In this document: piece after piece, positions 20,101 through 27,704 of the stretch | Numbering within the stretch: the first letter of the stretch is position 1 | Layout: every line of letters starts with the position of its first letter | Assembly: GCF_000378445.1 (NCBI RefSeq) | Contig: NZ_KB899726.1 | Location: 1-55,609 of the forward strand | Direction of reading: 5' to 3' | Source: Deinococcus aquatilis DSM 23025 | GTDB taxonomy: Bacteria > Deinococcota > Deinococci > Deinococcales > Deinococcaceae | DNA length: 55,609 bases | Position numbers and translations under genes: made by a program | The notes under the pieces: generated by a model | Database searches by the model: none | What the model was told of the DNA's origin: nothing | What the model saw: the letters and a program-made list of their open reading frames with translations, nothing else

Positions 20101-21642
20101 CGCCGCACAGGTACGGCTTGGCGGGTGACGCTGAAATTGCCGCCCCAGCTTGACCCCTTCCGGCTGCCGGAAAAGTTGAAGAATTATCGCCGCCCAACCA
20201 AGTATCCGCCGAGTCGTGGCATCAAGAGTATCGAACTTGTGGGTCACAAGGAAGCGCAGTGCATCGCGGTGGCAGCCCCGGATCACCTGTATGTCACCGA
20301 GCAATACATCGTGACCCATAACACCGTTCAAACCCTCGCTCACCTCCTGACCGAGAAGGCTTCGGGCCGCGCAGACCGCCCCAGCATGGTGGTGGCCCCC
20401 ACCAGCGTCATCGGGAACTGGCAGGCCGAGGCCGCCCGCTTTGCGCCCAGTCTGCGCGTGCTGACCCTGCACGGCAAAGACCGCCGCAGCGAATTTGGCC
20501 GTATTCCCGACGCCGACCTGATCCTGACCACCTACCCGCTGCTGCCCCGCGACGTGGAGCTTCTGAATTCGCACGCCTTTCACCTGTTGATTCTGGACGA
20601 GGCCCAGAACATCAAAAACAGCAAGACGGCGGCGGCCAAAGCTGCCGGAAGTCTGGACGCCCGCCACCGCCTGTGCCTGACCGGAACCCCGCTGGAAAAC
20701 CATCTGGGCGAGCTGTGGTCGCAGTTTAACTTTCTGTCGCCGGGGCTGCTGCACGATGAGCGCACCTTCCGCGAGCTGTACCGCACTCCCATCGAAAAGA
20801 AGGGTGACCCACACCGCCGCGCTGCGCTGGCGGCCCGCGTTCGCCCCTTTATCCTGCGCCGCGAAAAGCGGGATGTGGCCCGCGAGTTGCCGCCCAAAAC
20901 CGAAATCCCCGTGCGCGTCACGCTGGACGGCGATCAGCGCGACCTGTACGAAACCGTGCGGGTCACGATGGAAAGCCGGGTACGTGAAGAATTGCAGGCG
21001 CGGGGGCTGGCCCGTTCCACCATCGCCATTCTGGACGCGCTGCTGAAGCTGCGGCAGGCCGTCACTGACCCGCGCCTCGTGAAGCTGGACGCCGCCCGCA
21101 AGGTGAAGGGCAATGCCAAGCTGGACTGGCTGGAATCCAACCTGCCCCAGATGATCGAAGAGGGCCGCCGCGTGCTGATCTTCAGCGGGTTTGCCACCCT
21201 GCTGGGTCACCTCGAAGACACCCTCAAGGCCCGCAATATTCCGTATTCCAAGATCACCGGGCAGACCCAGAAGCGTCAGGAGCAGATCGACGCCTTCCAG
21301 TCCGGCCAAACGCACGTCTTCCTGATCACGCTCAAGGCGGGAGGCGTGGGCCTGAACCTCACTGCCGCCGATACGGTCATCCATTACGACCCGTGGTGGA
21401 ACCCTGCCGCCGAGGATCAGGCCACCGACCGGGCCTACCGAATTGGGCAAGACAAGCCCGTGTTCGTGTACAAGCTGATCGCGGCGGGCAGCGTCGAGGA
21501 AAGGATTCTGGATTTGCAGGCACGCAAAGCGGCGCTGGCACGCGGCATTCTGGATGGTGGCCTCAGCGACGCCACGCAGCTCACCACGCAGGATTTAGAC
21601 CGCCTGTTTGCCCCGCTGGAGGATGGGGAAGAGGAGGAGTAG
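17185..21642 (+). CDS. SNF2-family DEAD/H helicase with SWIM zinc finger, interrupted by an intein
   Basis: The precursor has 1485 residues; without the 343-residue intein the mature protein is ~1142. An N-terminal SWIM zinc finger (Cys70-x-Cys72-x4-Cys77-x-His79) is followed by a long SNF2-associated region. The ATPase then contains DDMGLGK|TVQTLAH (Walker A, split by the intein), LILDEAQNIKN (motif II), LTGTPLENHLGELWSQFNFL (motif III), and the C-terminal lobe with GGVGLNLTAADTVIHYDPWWNPAAEDQATDRAYRIGQ-type motifs V-VI. It should translocate on double-stranded DNA in transcription recycling or repair, like RapA/HepA relatives. GTG 17185 has an AGGGAA site; TTG 17146 is an alternative start. 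Confidence 0.92.
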   Translation: MKLSRLPPGFGLDTAAQALALRQEAVSDVVREWTDAGWKATATVRDGGTDFQAMAELTPPPDPVLRSTSCTCGRYRCRHVAALVLSADPPDLPRPALRSGTGAAAGTGEGGPASLPPVESLDARAQQWLASFDEKKSGGRGRQYELRYVLRIMPVTSQGGPGSIRRVAVGVMRVPVRGDVAEVRSAEHYSLPRNLSAAPAFARRDADLLRLLEVAATAAHLPGRWDETLHALGDHPATDLLVELMLDSGRLCWETADAVLHRGEAVQGMPGWATDERGMQFPTLTVEGVAGGVVLPLPRPWLVRPTESELVRVTTHTPPEQVARFLAGPTVSPAQAAALAHAITAAGAPLPVPQTVQVREERLPFTPQLHLMGRTVTIPTYERWTMVMRTETFPLAELRPAYGGLPIPQEVAAPPVVRGRETARDVSTLPVPTVYRDGILTRVPRDPTAEKQATRALSRAGFATMQDVYGEEYAVPRELRDLLTLGDDESWLEFMREGRTDLEARGFTIHVHPDFPLAVAEISDWYGETEEGGGNGWFTLDLGIVVDGERVSLIPVLADLIARQPDLFTVEALNALKDDETIYAALGDGRRVALPAGRVRAILSVLVELNLRDIPDGPLRLPLLDAARLAQLEGALQARWVGAERLLELGRKLRDFGGIQPVEPPAGLNAELRPYQLQGLAWLQFLREYELGGILADDMGLGKAQPLDADVLTPLGWRKMGQLQVGDYVVGRDGLPTQIVGVYPQGVRPIYRVTLTDGASVEVDTDHLWAVNTPVRKRRGTAERVLTTDQIRADLTDAAGNLKHYLPMVAPVQFAPRALPIDPYTLGALLGDGNMTHGIGITSEDELVGALALPEPVYAQHASRLTQKVSTYRLVTAGRWTPNPLKDSLKSLGLHGSTGHHKFIPPDYLLGSAEQRLALLQGLLDTDGHAGVVVEYVSVSEALAGGVVELVQSLGGTARIRQKSTAHTYLGERRTGTAWRVTLKLPPQLDPFRLPEKLKNYRRPTKYPPSRGIKSIELVGHKEAQCIAVAAPDHLYVTEQYIVTHNTVQTLAHLLTEKASGRADRPSMVVAPTSVIGNWQAEAARFAPSLRVLTLHGKDRRSEFGRIPDADLILTTYPLLPRDVELLNSHAFHLLILDEAQNIKNSKTAAAKAAGSLDARHRLCLTGTPLENHLGELWSQFNFLSPGLLHDERTFRELYRTPIEKKGDPHRRAALAARVRPFILRREKRDVARELPPKTEIPVRVTLDGDQRDLYETVRVTMESRVREELQARGLARSTIAILDALLKLRQAVTDPRLVKLDAARKVKGNAKLDWLESNLPQMIEEGRRVLIFSGFATLLGHLEDTLKARNIPYSKITGQTQKRQEQIDAFQSGQTHVFLITLKAGGVGLNLTAADTVIHYDPWWNPAAEDQATDRAYRIGQDKPVFVYKLIAAGSVEERILDLQARKAALARGILDGGLSDATQLTTQDLDRLFAPLEDGEEEE
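19294..20322 (+). mobile_element. Intein with LAGLIDADG endonuclease, class 3 features
   Basis: These 343 codons sit exactly after the Walker A Lys (GLGK) and before Thr. The first residue is Ala, so the normal N-terminal nucleophile is absent. The class 3 signature is complete: Trp66 next to the block B TxDH (TDHLW), Cys323 in block F (AQCIAV) and Thr341 in block G (VTHN), followed by +1 Thr. Dodecapeptide motifs are at about 123-132 (LGALLGDGNM) and 215-225 (LLQGLLDTDG), so homing may still be possible. Deinococcus Snf2 inteins are a known family. Removal restores GLGKT. Confidence 0.92.
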
Positions 21643-21654
21643 GGGGGGGTATTG

Positions 21655-21700
21655 ATCCCTCCTCTTAAGGGAGAGCGTTGCGTCAGCAACGGGGGGGGTT
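21655..21700 (+). repeat. REP-like palindromic repeat (copy 2)
   Basis: CTCTTAAGGGAGAGCGTTGC, then GTCA, then GCAACGGGGGGGG. It shares the CGTTGC/GCAACG hairpin and the G-run with copies at 8316-8350 and 54893-54942. Confidence 0.6.
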
Positions 21701-21774
21701 CTATGGCGCAGCCTTCAAAGTGCTGCTCACCTCCACAAGAATCAATAGAGAGGTCTTTGGGTTTATCCCACGGT

Positions 21775-21961
21775 TGACCCCCACCCCCCAGCCCCCGCCC
21801 CCACAGGGGTCAGGGGAGTGTTCGCTGCGCTCGGCAGGAGTGATCTTGTCGTTTTTTGGTTCGGCTAGATCGTTCTTTTAAAGCTGAATTGCCAGTTCAT
21901 TCTGGGCTGGAATTGGCCCGCGCGTTTCACGCACGACGGCCTCACACGGACTTGGGCGGCG
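21775..21961 (+). repeat. ~190-bp dispersed repeat, copy A
   Basis: It begins CCCCCACCCCCCAGCCCCCG, continues AGGGGTCAGGGGAG and CGCTGCGCTCGGCAGGA, and ends with GGAATTGGCCCGC and GACGGCCTCACACGGA. The same blocks occur in the same order and orientation at 26168-26360. The conserved blocks are separated by diverged sequence. Confidence 0.7.
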
Positions 21962-22042
21962 ATTTTTTGGTCTGGCATCTGGGAAACTGGGCTGTTGGCG
22001 TTGCCCAGCAACTCAAGGTATTCAGGAGTTTGCTAGCCTCGC

Positions 22043-23263
22043 CTACACGTCGCTCAGGTCGGGCATCAGCATCAGGAGGCCGCGTGTGGCGTCGGCCAGG
22101 GCCAGGTGTCCATCCGGCAGGGCGGCAATATCCATCGGGGTTCCGAAGGTGCGCTGCTGGGTCACGCGGAAGCTGCTGAGGTCTACCACGCTGACCGTGC
22201 CGCCCCGATCTGTCAGGTAGGCCCTGCCGTTCATCACGCTGAATTTGTCGGGGTGGCCGCCAACGCTCAGGGTTCGCCCGATCTGTCCGTCTTCGGTCAG
22301 TTCCAGCAGGCGGCCCTGAACATCCAGCACCAGCACGCCGCCCGACCATTCCTCCAGACCCACAGGTGCGCCGCCCACCGCGTAGGTGTCCAGCAGTTGC
22401 CCGCCATCGGCAGAGAGAGCAAAGACCTGCCCGGTGGTGTGGCTGGTGGCAAGCAGGCGGTTTCCGGCGTGCAGCACGGCGTCCATATAATCGGCTTCGG
22501 GCATGGGGGCGGCTCTGGCGAGGCTGCGCCGTGTGGTGGCCGCGTCACCTCTGCCAAACACCAATAATTCCCCGCTGGACGCTGTTTTCACGAATACGCG
22601 GCCCTCTTCCACGGCCAGCCCAGCCGCGCCTCCCGGTGTGGGAAGGCGGCGCTCTATCTGGCCCTGTGCCACGTTCAACACGACCAGTTGATTGTTGGCG
22701 GCGTCCAGCAGATAGGCGCGGCCCTGCGCGTACACGGCTTCGGTAAACCACGCGGGCTGGGCGGTGGTCAGGCTGACCCGGCGCAACTGGCCCCCGGCGG
22801 AGCGGATCACCAGCGGGGCGCTGGGGCTGTGGCTGCTGGCAAAGACCACGCTGTCTCCGGCACTGACCACCACATCGGCCCGCACAGGCGCAGGCTGGGG
22901 CCACAGCAGCAGGGCAGCCACAGCAGCGGCCAAGCCCAGACTGGCGGGCAGCCAGAGGGCCACAGGGCGGCGCTTGCGGGAGGGAATCTGGCTGGAAAGA
23001 AGATCACTGGAGCTTCTTTGCTGACGGGCGCTGTTCAGCACACGGGCACGCAGTTCGGCGGGCGGCGCGATCTCGGGCGGTGCGTGTTCCAGCCCGTTCA
23101 GCACCCGGCGCAGTTCGGCGGCCTCACGCTGGCAGTCGGCGCACGTTTGCAGATGCGCCCGCACCTGTTCGGTTTCGGCGGCAGAGGCGAGGCCCAGCAG
23201 CACGGCGCTCAGGTCTTCGCGGCAGGCTTCACAGCTTGGCTGGTTGATATCTGGCCCGGTCAT
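22043..23263 (-). CDS. Zinc-binding anti-sigma factor with C-terminal propeller-like domain
   Basis: The protein has 406 residues. The N-terminal zinc anti-sigma (ZAS) motif reads HLQTCADC (His-x3-Cys-x2-Cys). One TM helix (about residues 102-122, LWLPASLGLAAAVAALLLW) anchors it. The ~280-residue outer part has repeated short beta units (VYAQGRAYLLDAANNQLVVL, LLVFGRG, GGVLVLDVQGRLLEL, GRAYLTDRGGTVSVVDL) typical of a beta-propeller sensor. It should hold the partner sigma factor inactive at the membrane until a signal outside releases it. The ATGA overlap with the sigma gene shows translational coupling. Confidence 0.88.
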   Translation of the reverse strand: MTGPDINQPSCEACREDLSAVLLGLASAAETEQVRAHLQTCADCQREAAELRRVLNGLEHAPPEIAPPAELRARVLNSARQQRSSSDLLSSQIPSRKRRPVALWLPASLGLAAAVAALLLWPQPAPVRADVVVSAGDSVVFASSHSPSAPLVIRSAGGQLRRVSLTTAQPAWFTEAVYAQGRAYLLDAANNQLVVLNVAQGQIERRLPTPGGAAGLAVEEGRVFVKTASSGELLVFGRGDAATTRRSLARAAPMPEADYMDAVLHAGNRLLATSHTTGQVFALSADGGQLLDTYAVGGAPVGLEEWSGGVLVLDVQGRLLELTEDGQIGRTLSVGGHPDKFSVMNGRAYLTDRGGTVSVVDLSSFRVTQQRTFGTPMDIAALPDGHLALADATRGLLMLMPDLSDV

Positions 23264-23859
23264 AGGCTGTTTTCCTCCTCGCCCAGCAGCCCACGCAGGC
23301 GGTCCAGCGCGTATTTCAGGCGGCTTTTGACCGTTCCCACCGGCACTGACATGGCCTCCGCGATGTCTTCCCGCGTTTCTCCCAGAAAAAAGGCTCGCTC
23401 CACAGTTTCGCGCTGCACGGGTTTCAGGGTATGCAGCGCCGCCCTGATCTGCTCGGCGCGGGCGCGTTCCTCGGCCCCGGCCTGCAGGTCCACGCGTTCA
23501 TCGGGAAAGGGAAGCGGCAGCCCTTCGGGGTCGTCCAGCGGCAAAGAAAAGCGCACGCCGCGCAGCTTGGAAATGGCCGCGTGGCGCACCACCGTCAGAA
23601 AAAAGGTAGAAAACGAGGCCCGCGCCGGATCGAACAGCTCGGGCCTTTCCCAGACCTTGAGGAAGGCGTCATGCACGGTGTCCTGGGCCTGTGCCGTGTC
23701 TTTGAGAATGTAGACCGCTACCCCATAAGCGGCGCGGCTGTGGCGGTCATACAGGGCCGCCAACGCCGCCTCGTCGCGCAGGCCGAAGCGGGCCAACAGC
23801 GCCGCGTCCGGTTCGTCCGGCAGGGGCTGAGGGCTGGCAACCTGCTCGCTGGGGCGCAT
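23260..23859 (-). CDS. ECF-like RNA polymerase sigma factor
   Basis: This 199-residue sigma-70 family protein lacks region 1. Region 2 covers about FGLRDEAALAALYDRHSRAAYGVAVYILKDTAQAQDTVHDAFLKVW, and region 4 carries ETREDIAEAMSVPVGTVKSRL (helix-turn-helix for the -35). It resembles the SigK/RskA type in its pairing with a membrane anti-sigma factor. ATG 23859 has TAATGT (23867-23872) 7 bases upstream for a leaderless housekeeping start. A second promoter, GAAC-N17-CGTA, lies at 23958-23982. It matches those of the divergent YceI operon and suggests autoregulation. Confidence 0.9.
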   Translation of the reverse strand: MRPSEQVASPQPLPDEPDAALLARFGLRDEAALAALYDRHSRAAYGVAVYILKDTAQAQDTVHDAFLKVWERPELFDPARASFSTFFLTVVRHAAISKLRGVRFSLPLDDPEGLPLPFPDERVDLQAGAEERARAEQIRAALHTLKPVQRETVERAFFLGETREDIAEAMSVPVGTVKSRLKYALDRLRGLLGEEENSL

Positions 23860-23957
23860 CGCTGACACATTAACGGAATGGGACGCTGCCGGATGTCTGC
23901 CCCTCCCGCCGTACAAACTCAACATTGCCGCCCACGTCCTGTCCTCATGCTGACCTG

Positions 23958-23982
23958 TACGCCTGCCGCACCGCAAAAGTTC
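23958..23982 (-). promoter_or_regulatory. ECF-type promoter directed at the sigma/anti-sigma operon
   Basis: On the minus strand GAAC (23979-23982), then exactly 17 bases, then CGTA (23958-23961), followed by CAGG. It is the same -35/-10 pair with the same spacing as the two plus-strand promoters at 24042 and 24116. Confidence 0.65.
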
Positions 23983-24041
23983 ACTTGGGTCAAGGCGGGT
24001 CGCGCAGAACTGGCGCTACGGCATCCATTTGAACAGGACTT

Positions 24042-24066
24042 GAACCTTTCCCCCAACCCCGGCGTA
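24042..24066 (+). promoter_or_regulatory. ECF-type promoter, distal copy, upstream of yceI-like gene
   Basis: TTGAACCTTT, then CCCCGGCGTATAG. GAAC and CGTA are separated by exactly 17 bases. It is almost identical to the proximal copy 74 bases downstream. Confidence 0.65.
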
Positions 24067-24115
24067 TAGGTCAGCAGCCAGAACAGTTCGCCCGATATGT
24101 CGCGACACGGCCCTT

Positions 24116-24140
24116 GAACCTTTTGCCTCACCCCGGCGTA
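24116..24140 (+). promoter_or_regulatory. ECF-type promoter, proximal copy, upstream of yceI-like gene
   Basis: TTGAACCTTT, then CACCCCGGCGTACAAG, again GAAC-N17-CGTA. The transcript would begin about 35 bases before the yceI-like start, leaving room for its AAGGAG site. Confidence 0.7.
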
Positions 24141-24181
24141 CAAGCTTTCAGAAGGACATCCACCCCCAAAGGAGAACAACC

Positions 24182-24760
24182 ATGAAGCCCCCACTGGGCA
24201 CAGCTTACGGCGCTGTGCTGACCCTCACCCTTGCTTTCGGCTCCATTGCCGCAGCGCAGACGGCCCAGCCCTACGCCGCCGTGACCGCCGCCATGCCTCA
24301 GGTGCAATTCAATTTCCGGGTCACTCTGATTCCGGTGCCGGGGCGGGTGCAGCAGGTCACCGCCAGCCTGAAGCTTGACCCACTGCGGCCCCAGGACGTG
24401 ACCGGAACGGTGCAGGTGCCCCTGAAGACGCTGATGACCGGCATTGGCCTGCGCGATGAACACGCCCGCAATTACCTCAAGGCGGGGCAGTTTCCCGTTG
24501 CCACCTTCCGGGTGGGCAAGCTCAGCGGCGTGACCGCGCTTCCGGTGGGTCAGGAGGTCAGCGGGCAGGTCAGCGGCAGCTTTTCGCTGGCCGGGGTCAC
24601 GCGCCCACTGACTGCCCCCGTCACGCTGCGGCGGGAAGCCTCGGGACGCATCAACATTGCCACCCAGTTCGATATTCCCCTCAAAGACTACGGCATTTCT
24701 ATTCGTGGAGCCGACAAAAACACCGATGTTCGGCTGATGTTCGCTGTCACCGCCCGTTAG
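24182..24760 (+). CDS. YceI-family secreted lipocalin-like protein
   Basis: The 192-residue protein has a signal peptide ending near AAAQTA (residue ~26). The rest is a YceI fold: VQFNFRVTLIPVPGRV at the start, HARNYLKAGQFPVATFRV in the middle (the YceI F-P-x-A/I-xF motif), and FDIPLKDYGIS near the end. YceI proteins bind polyisoprenoids or quinones in the envelope, and the exact ligand here is not known. An AAAGGAG site precedes ATG. Two ECF-type promoters in front and the divergent sigma gene imply control by that sigma factor. The DM13 gene follows 37 bases later, probably in the same operon. Confidence 0.88.
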   Translation: MKPPLGTAYGAVLTLTLAFGSIAAAQTAQPYAAVTAAMPQVQFNFRVTLIPVPGRVQQVTASLKLDPLRPQDVTGTVQVPLKTLMTGIGLRDEHARNYLKAGQFPVATFRVGKLSGVTALPVGQEVSGQVSGSFSLAGVTRPLTAPVTLRREASGRINIATQFDIPLKDYGISIRGADKNTDVRLMFAVTAR

Positions 24761-24797
24761 TTCCTTCTCGCCCTCTCGTTTCCACAGGAGAACCACC

Positions 24798-25277
24798 ATG
24801 ACCCAGATTCGTTTTGCCCGTACCCTCACCGCCGCCCTGACCCTTACCCTGAGCTTCGCTGTGGCCCAGACCACCATGACCGATACCATGCCCATGACTG
24901 ACAGCATTCCCATGAAAGATGCAGCGCCCATGACCGGCAGCATGAAGGCCGTCCGGCAGGGCAATTTCCGCGCCCTGGAAGCGCCCACGCAGGGCAAAGC
25001 CGCACTGACCAAAACCGCCACCGGCTACACGCTGACCCTCACGGGCCTGAAGACCGAACCCGGCCCGGACCTGAAAGTGCTCCTCTTTGCGGGCAATCTG
25101 ACCAGCGCGGGTGCCAATCCCAAAGTGGCGGGCAAGTACCTGCAAGTGGGTGAACTGAAGAAATTCAGCGGAAACTTCAGCTATCAGATTGCCAGCCAAG
25201 ATCTTGCCCGGTACACCAGCGTGGTCATCTGGTGCGATCAGGCGGCAACGGGGTTTGCGATTGCCAATCTGAAGTAA
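24798..25277 (+). CDS. Secreted DM13-domain protein
   Basis: This 159-residue protein has a signal peptide (LTAALTLTLSFAVAQ) and a Met/Thr/Pro-rich linker (TTMTDTMPMTDSIPM) that may bind metal. A DM13 domain (about 50-159) follows, with the characteristic LKVLLFAG...VVIWCDQAATGFAIANL. The conserved Cys in VVIWC is present. DM13 domains are proposed to act in electron transfer or redox sensing outside the cell. It lies behind the yceI-like gene with its own AGGAGA site, so both are probable targets of the divergent sigma factor. Confidence 0.85.
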   Translation: MTQIRFARTLTAALTLTLSFAVAQTTMTDTMPMTDSIPMKDAAPMTGSMKAVRQGNFRALEAPTQGKAALTKTATGYTLTLTGLKTEPGPDLKVLLFAGNLTSAGANPKVAGKYLQVGELKKFSGNFSYQIASQDLARYTSVVIWCDQAATGFAIANLK

Positions 25278-25328
25278 GGGTATGGGTGGTGGGGTGTAGA
25301 GCATGACATCATCTCCCCCCCAGTTCTC

Positions 25329-25334
25329 TAGACT
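25329..25334 (+). promoter_or_regulatory. -10 box, leaderless promoter of the nitroreductase gene
   Basis: TAGACT is followed by 6 bases and then ATG 25341. Confidence 0.5.
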
Positions 25335-25340
25335 CCGGCC

Positions 25341-26135
25341 ATGCTTCCCCGCACTCCCGAAGAAGTCCGCGCTTTTTTTGATGCCCACCGTACCGTCCGG
25401 CAGTACCGCACGCAGCCCGACGGCTCGCCGTTGCCGCTGCCCGCCGACCATCTGGACGTGATCTTGCACGCGGCGCAGCGTGCCCCCACCGACGCCACCG
25501 CGCAACTGTATTCGCTGATCCGGCTGGTCGATCCGGCGGCGCGGCAGGCTGTGGCCGAGCTGACCACCAACGCGCACATCGCCACCGCGTCTGAGGCGTT
25601 CGTGGTGTGCGCCGACGTTCACCGGGTGTCGCGTCTGCTGGAAGTGGGCGGGCATGCCGGGGGAGAATTTCCTGCCATCGCTGTGCATTTCGGCATTGGC
25701 GACGCGGTGCTGGCGGGGCAAAATCTGCTGCTGGCCGCCGAACTCTTGGGCTATCAGGGCTGCTGGATCGGCGGCGTGATGAACGGACTGGACGGCCTGC
25801 TGGACGTGCTGGAGCTGCCCGCCGGAGTGCTGCCCTTTGCTGCCCTGACCATCGGTACTCCCGCCGAAGAAGCCCCGCACCGCCCGCGCCTTGCCCGCGA
25901 ACTGGTCATTCATACCGACGCCTACCGCCCTGCTTCCCCCGAAGAACTGCATGCAGGCATAGAAACCATGAATCCCATCGCTGCCCGTGGAGGCAAGCCC
26001 GGAGACTGGCTGCGGCTGCTGCGCTCCTACTTTGGCGCGGGCGGCGGCATGGAAGGACGTGAACCGGGCCTGCGGGCGGCCCTAAAACGGCAGGGCATGT
26101 GGGCGGGCGAGGAGTCGTCTGGGCCTAGGCATTAG
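25341..26135 (+). CDS. Nitroreductase-family flavoprotein (NfsA-like)
   Basis: This 264-residue FMN enzyme begins with FFDAHRTVRQYRTQP, the flavin-contacting start of the family, then AAQRAPTDATAQLYSLIRL. AAELLGYQGCWIGGVMN is the central helix and loop, and the C-terminus is an NfsA-type extension. It would reduce nitro compounds or quinones with NAD(P)H in the cytosol; the physiological substrate is unknown. It has its own leaderless promoter, so it may be independent of the sigma regulon to its left. Confidence 0.88.
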   Translation: MLPRTPEEVRAFFDAHRTVRQYRTQPDGSPLPLPADHLDVILHAAQRAPTDATAQLYSLIRLVDPAARQAVAELTTNAHIATASEAFVVCADVHRVSRLLEVGGHAGGEFPAIAVHFGIGDAVLAGQNLLLAAELLGYQGCWIGGVMNGLDGLLDVLELPAGVLPFAALTIGTPAEEAPHRPRLARELVIHTDAYRPASPEELHAGIETMNPIAARGGKPGDWLRLLRSYFGAGGGMEGREPGLRAALKRQGMWAGEESSGPRH

Positions 26136-26167
26136 GGTGGATTGGAGCTTCTGGGGCTTGTACCACG

Positions 26168-26360
26168 TTGGATTCCCCCACCCCCCAGCCCCCGCCCCCA
26201 AAGGGGTCAGGGGAGCGAAGCGCTGCGCTCGGCAGGATTGACCTTGTCGTGTTCAGACTCGGCTTTCTTGCTCACTTGAAGCGGAACTGCCCGTCGTCTT
26301 AACGTTGGAATTGGCCCGCCCGCTGCGCGGACGACGGCCTCACACGGATGAGGGCGGGAA
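26168..26360 (+). repeat. ~190-bp dispersed repeat, copy B
   Basis: It shares the C-rich block, AGGGGTCAGGGGAG, GCGCTGCGCTCGGCAGGA, CTTGTCGT, GGAATTGGCCCGC and GACGGCCTCACACGGA with copy A at 21775-21961, in the same order. Confidence 0.7.
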
Positions 26361-26483
26361 CGGTGTGGGGTGGCAGTGTCGTGAGCTTTGGCTTCTCACC
26401 CTTGAGGGGGGAGGTTGGGACCCGTAGAGCTGCGCTACCAGAGCGGGTAAGCGAGCAAAGCGATTGCCTTTACGCCCTTCCAT

Positions 26484-26512
26484 AGACCCTAGACCCTTCG
26501 ACCCTAGACCCT
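26484..26512. repeat. Heptamer array (AGACCCT type)
   Basis: AGACCCT AGACCCT TCGACCCT AGACCCT. One unit has an extra base. A related pair of sequences forms an inverted repeat at 33517-33560. Confidence 0.6.
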
Positions 26513-26557
26513 CGGACACGGCAGCTTTTCCCGCCCAGTCACGCTAACCTTGACTCC

Positions 26558-26989
26558 ATGTCTACCCCATCTCCCCGACCCCTGCCCACTCTGGAAGACC
26601 TGAACGCGCAGGGGGAAGGCCTGTTGCCCGGACTCATCGGCATCCGCTTTACGCACGCAGAAGGGGGCCTGATGCGCTCTGAACTGACGCTGAGGCGTGA
26701 GCTGCTGGCCCCCAACGGCTTTCTGCATGCCGCCACCGTGATCGCGCTGGCCGATACGACCTGCGGCTACGGCACGCGCCTGCTGCTGCCCGACACGGCC
26801 ACGGGCTTCACCACCATCGAACTCAAGAGCAACCACCTCGGCACCGCCCGCGAGGGAACGCTGACCTGCGAGGCCCGCAGCGTTCATGCCGGACGCACCA
26901 CCCAGGTCTGGGATGCCGAGGTGCGTGCGCCCACGGGCAAGGTGATGGCGCTGTTCCGGTGTACGCAGGCCGTGCTTTACAAACCGTAA
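26558..26989 (+). CDS. PaaI-type hotdog thioesterase
   Basis: This 143-residue hotdog-fold protein has GLIGIRFTHAEGGLMRSELTLRRELLAPNGFLHAATVIALADTTCGYG, the PaaI/DUF4442-like pattern with the catalytic-type Asp in ALADT. The C-terminal half (IELKSNHLGTAREGTLTCEAR..GR.TQVWDAEV) matches acyl-CoA thioesterases. It probably hydrolyses an aromatic or medium acyl-CoA; the substrate is not determined. Seven bases separate TAACCT from ATG. A heptamer array begins just before its stop codon. Confidence 0.85.
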   Translation: MSTPSPRPLPTLEDLNAQGEGLLPGLIGIRFTHAEGGLMRSELTLRRELLAPNGFLHAATVIALADTTCGYGTRLLLPDTATGFTTIELKSNHLGTAREGTLTCEARSVHAGRTTQVWDAEVRAPTGKVMALFRCTQAVLYKP

Positions 26990-27017
26990 GTGGTCAGTGG
27001 TGAGTGGTCAGTGGGAA
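26990..27017. repeat. Heptamer array (GTGGTCA type)
   Basis: Four units GTGGTCA GTGGTGA GTGGTCA GTGGGAA directly follow the thioesterase stop and precede aat. The complement of this core (CCACTxA) forms the array at 38353-38380. Confidence 0.65.
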
Positions 27018-27076
27018 CATCAGGTAGATTCAGGGCAACTTGACTTCCTTTCTCTCTTTGACCCCCACCCCCTACC

Positions 27077-27704
27077 ATGCCCACTGCTGATCCCTTTCTG
27101 CGCCACCCCGACCCCCTTACCCGTGAAGTGGCGCGGGAGTATGCGGGCGGCGCGTTCCTGATGGACAACGGCGACGGACTCCAGTGGTACACGGTGTCCA
27201 CGCGGGCGCTGGTGCCCCTGACCGAAGCGGAGGGCCTGCACATTGCGCGGCGGCTGCGGCGAGAGCTGGAGCGCTTTGAGATGCGAATAGACACCGCCTT
27301 TGACGATGTGGTGCAGGGATGCCGGGGGCGGCTGCCCGGTGCGCCCCCCCGCGACGGCGAATGGATCAGCGACGAACTGGCCGAGATGTACAGCCACCTG
27401 CACGCCACCGGGCTGGCCCATTCCTTTGAAGTCTGGCAGGACGGCGAGCTGGCGGGCGGCATTCTGGGCCTTGCTCTGGGCGGCGCGTTTATTGCCGAAA
27501 GCAAATTCCACCGCGTGACCAATGCCAGCAAGGTGGCGCTGATTCAGTTGGCAGCGCACCTGCACCGGCAGGGCTTTTCCCTCTTCGATGCCCAGATTCA
27601 GAACCCGCATCTGGCCCGACTGGGCGTCCACGAAATCAGCGCCAAAACTTACCGCAGTAAGCTGGCGCTGGCTCTGGCTCAGGACGTGAGCCTGATGAAC
27701 GTCG

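Larger units (their letters stand above)
21643..22042. other. 400-base gene-free stretch made of repeats
   Basis: The stretch holds a REP-like palindrome (21655-21700) and one copy of a ~190-bp dispersed repeat (21775-21961). No gene with coding character is seen. Confidence 0.6.
26136..26557. other. 422-base gene-free stretch made of repeats
   Basis: It contains copy B of the ~190-bp dispersed repeat (26168-26360) and a heptamer array of AGACCCT units (26484-26512). No coding ORF is seen. Confidence 0.6.

Noticed and set aside
26990..27017. Heptamer arrays as a CRISPR array
   Set aside because: Units are 7 bases with no spacers of constant length and no cas genes are in the window.
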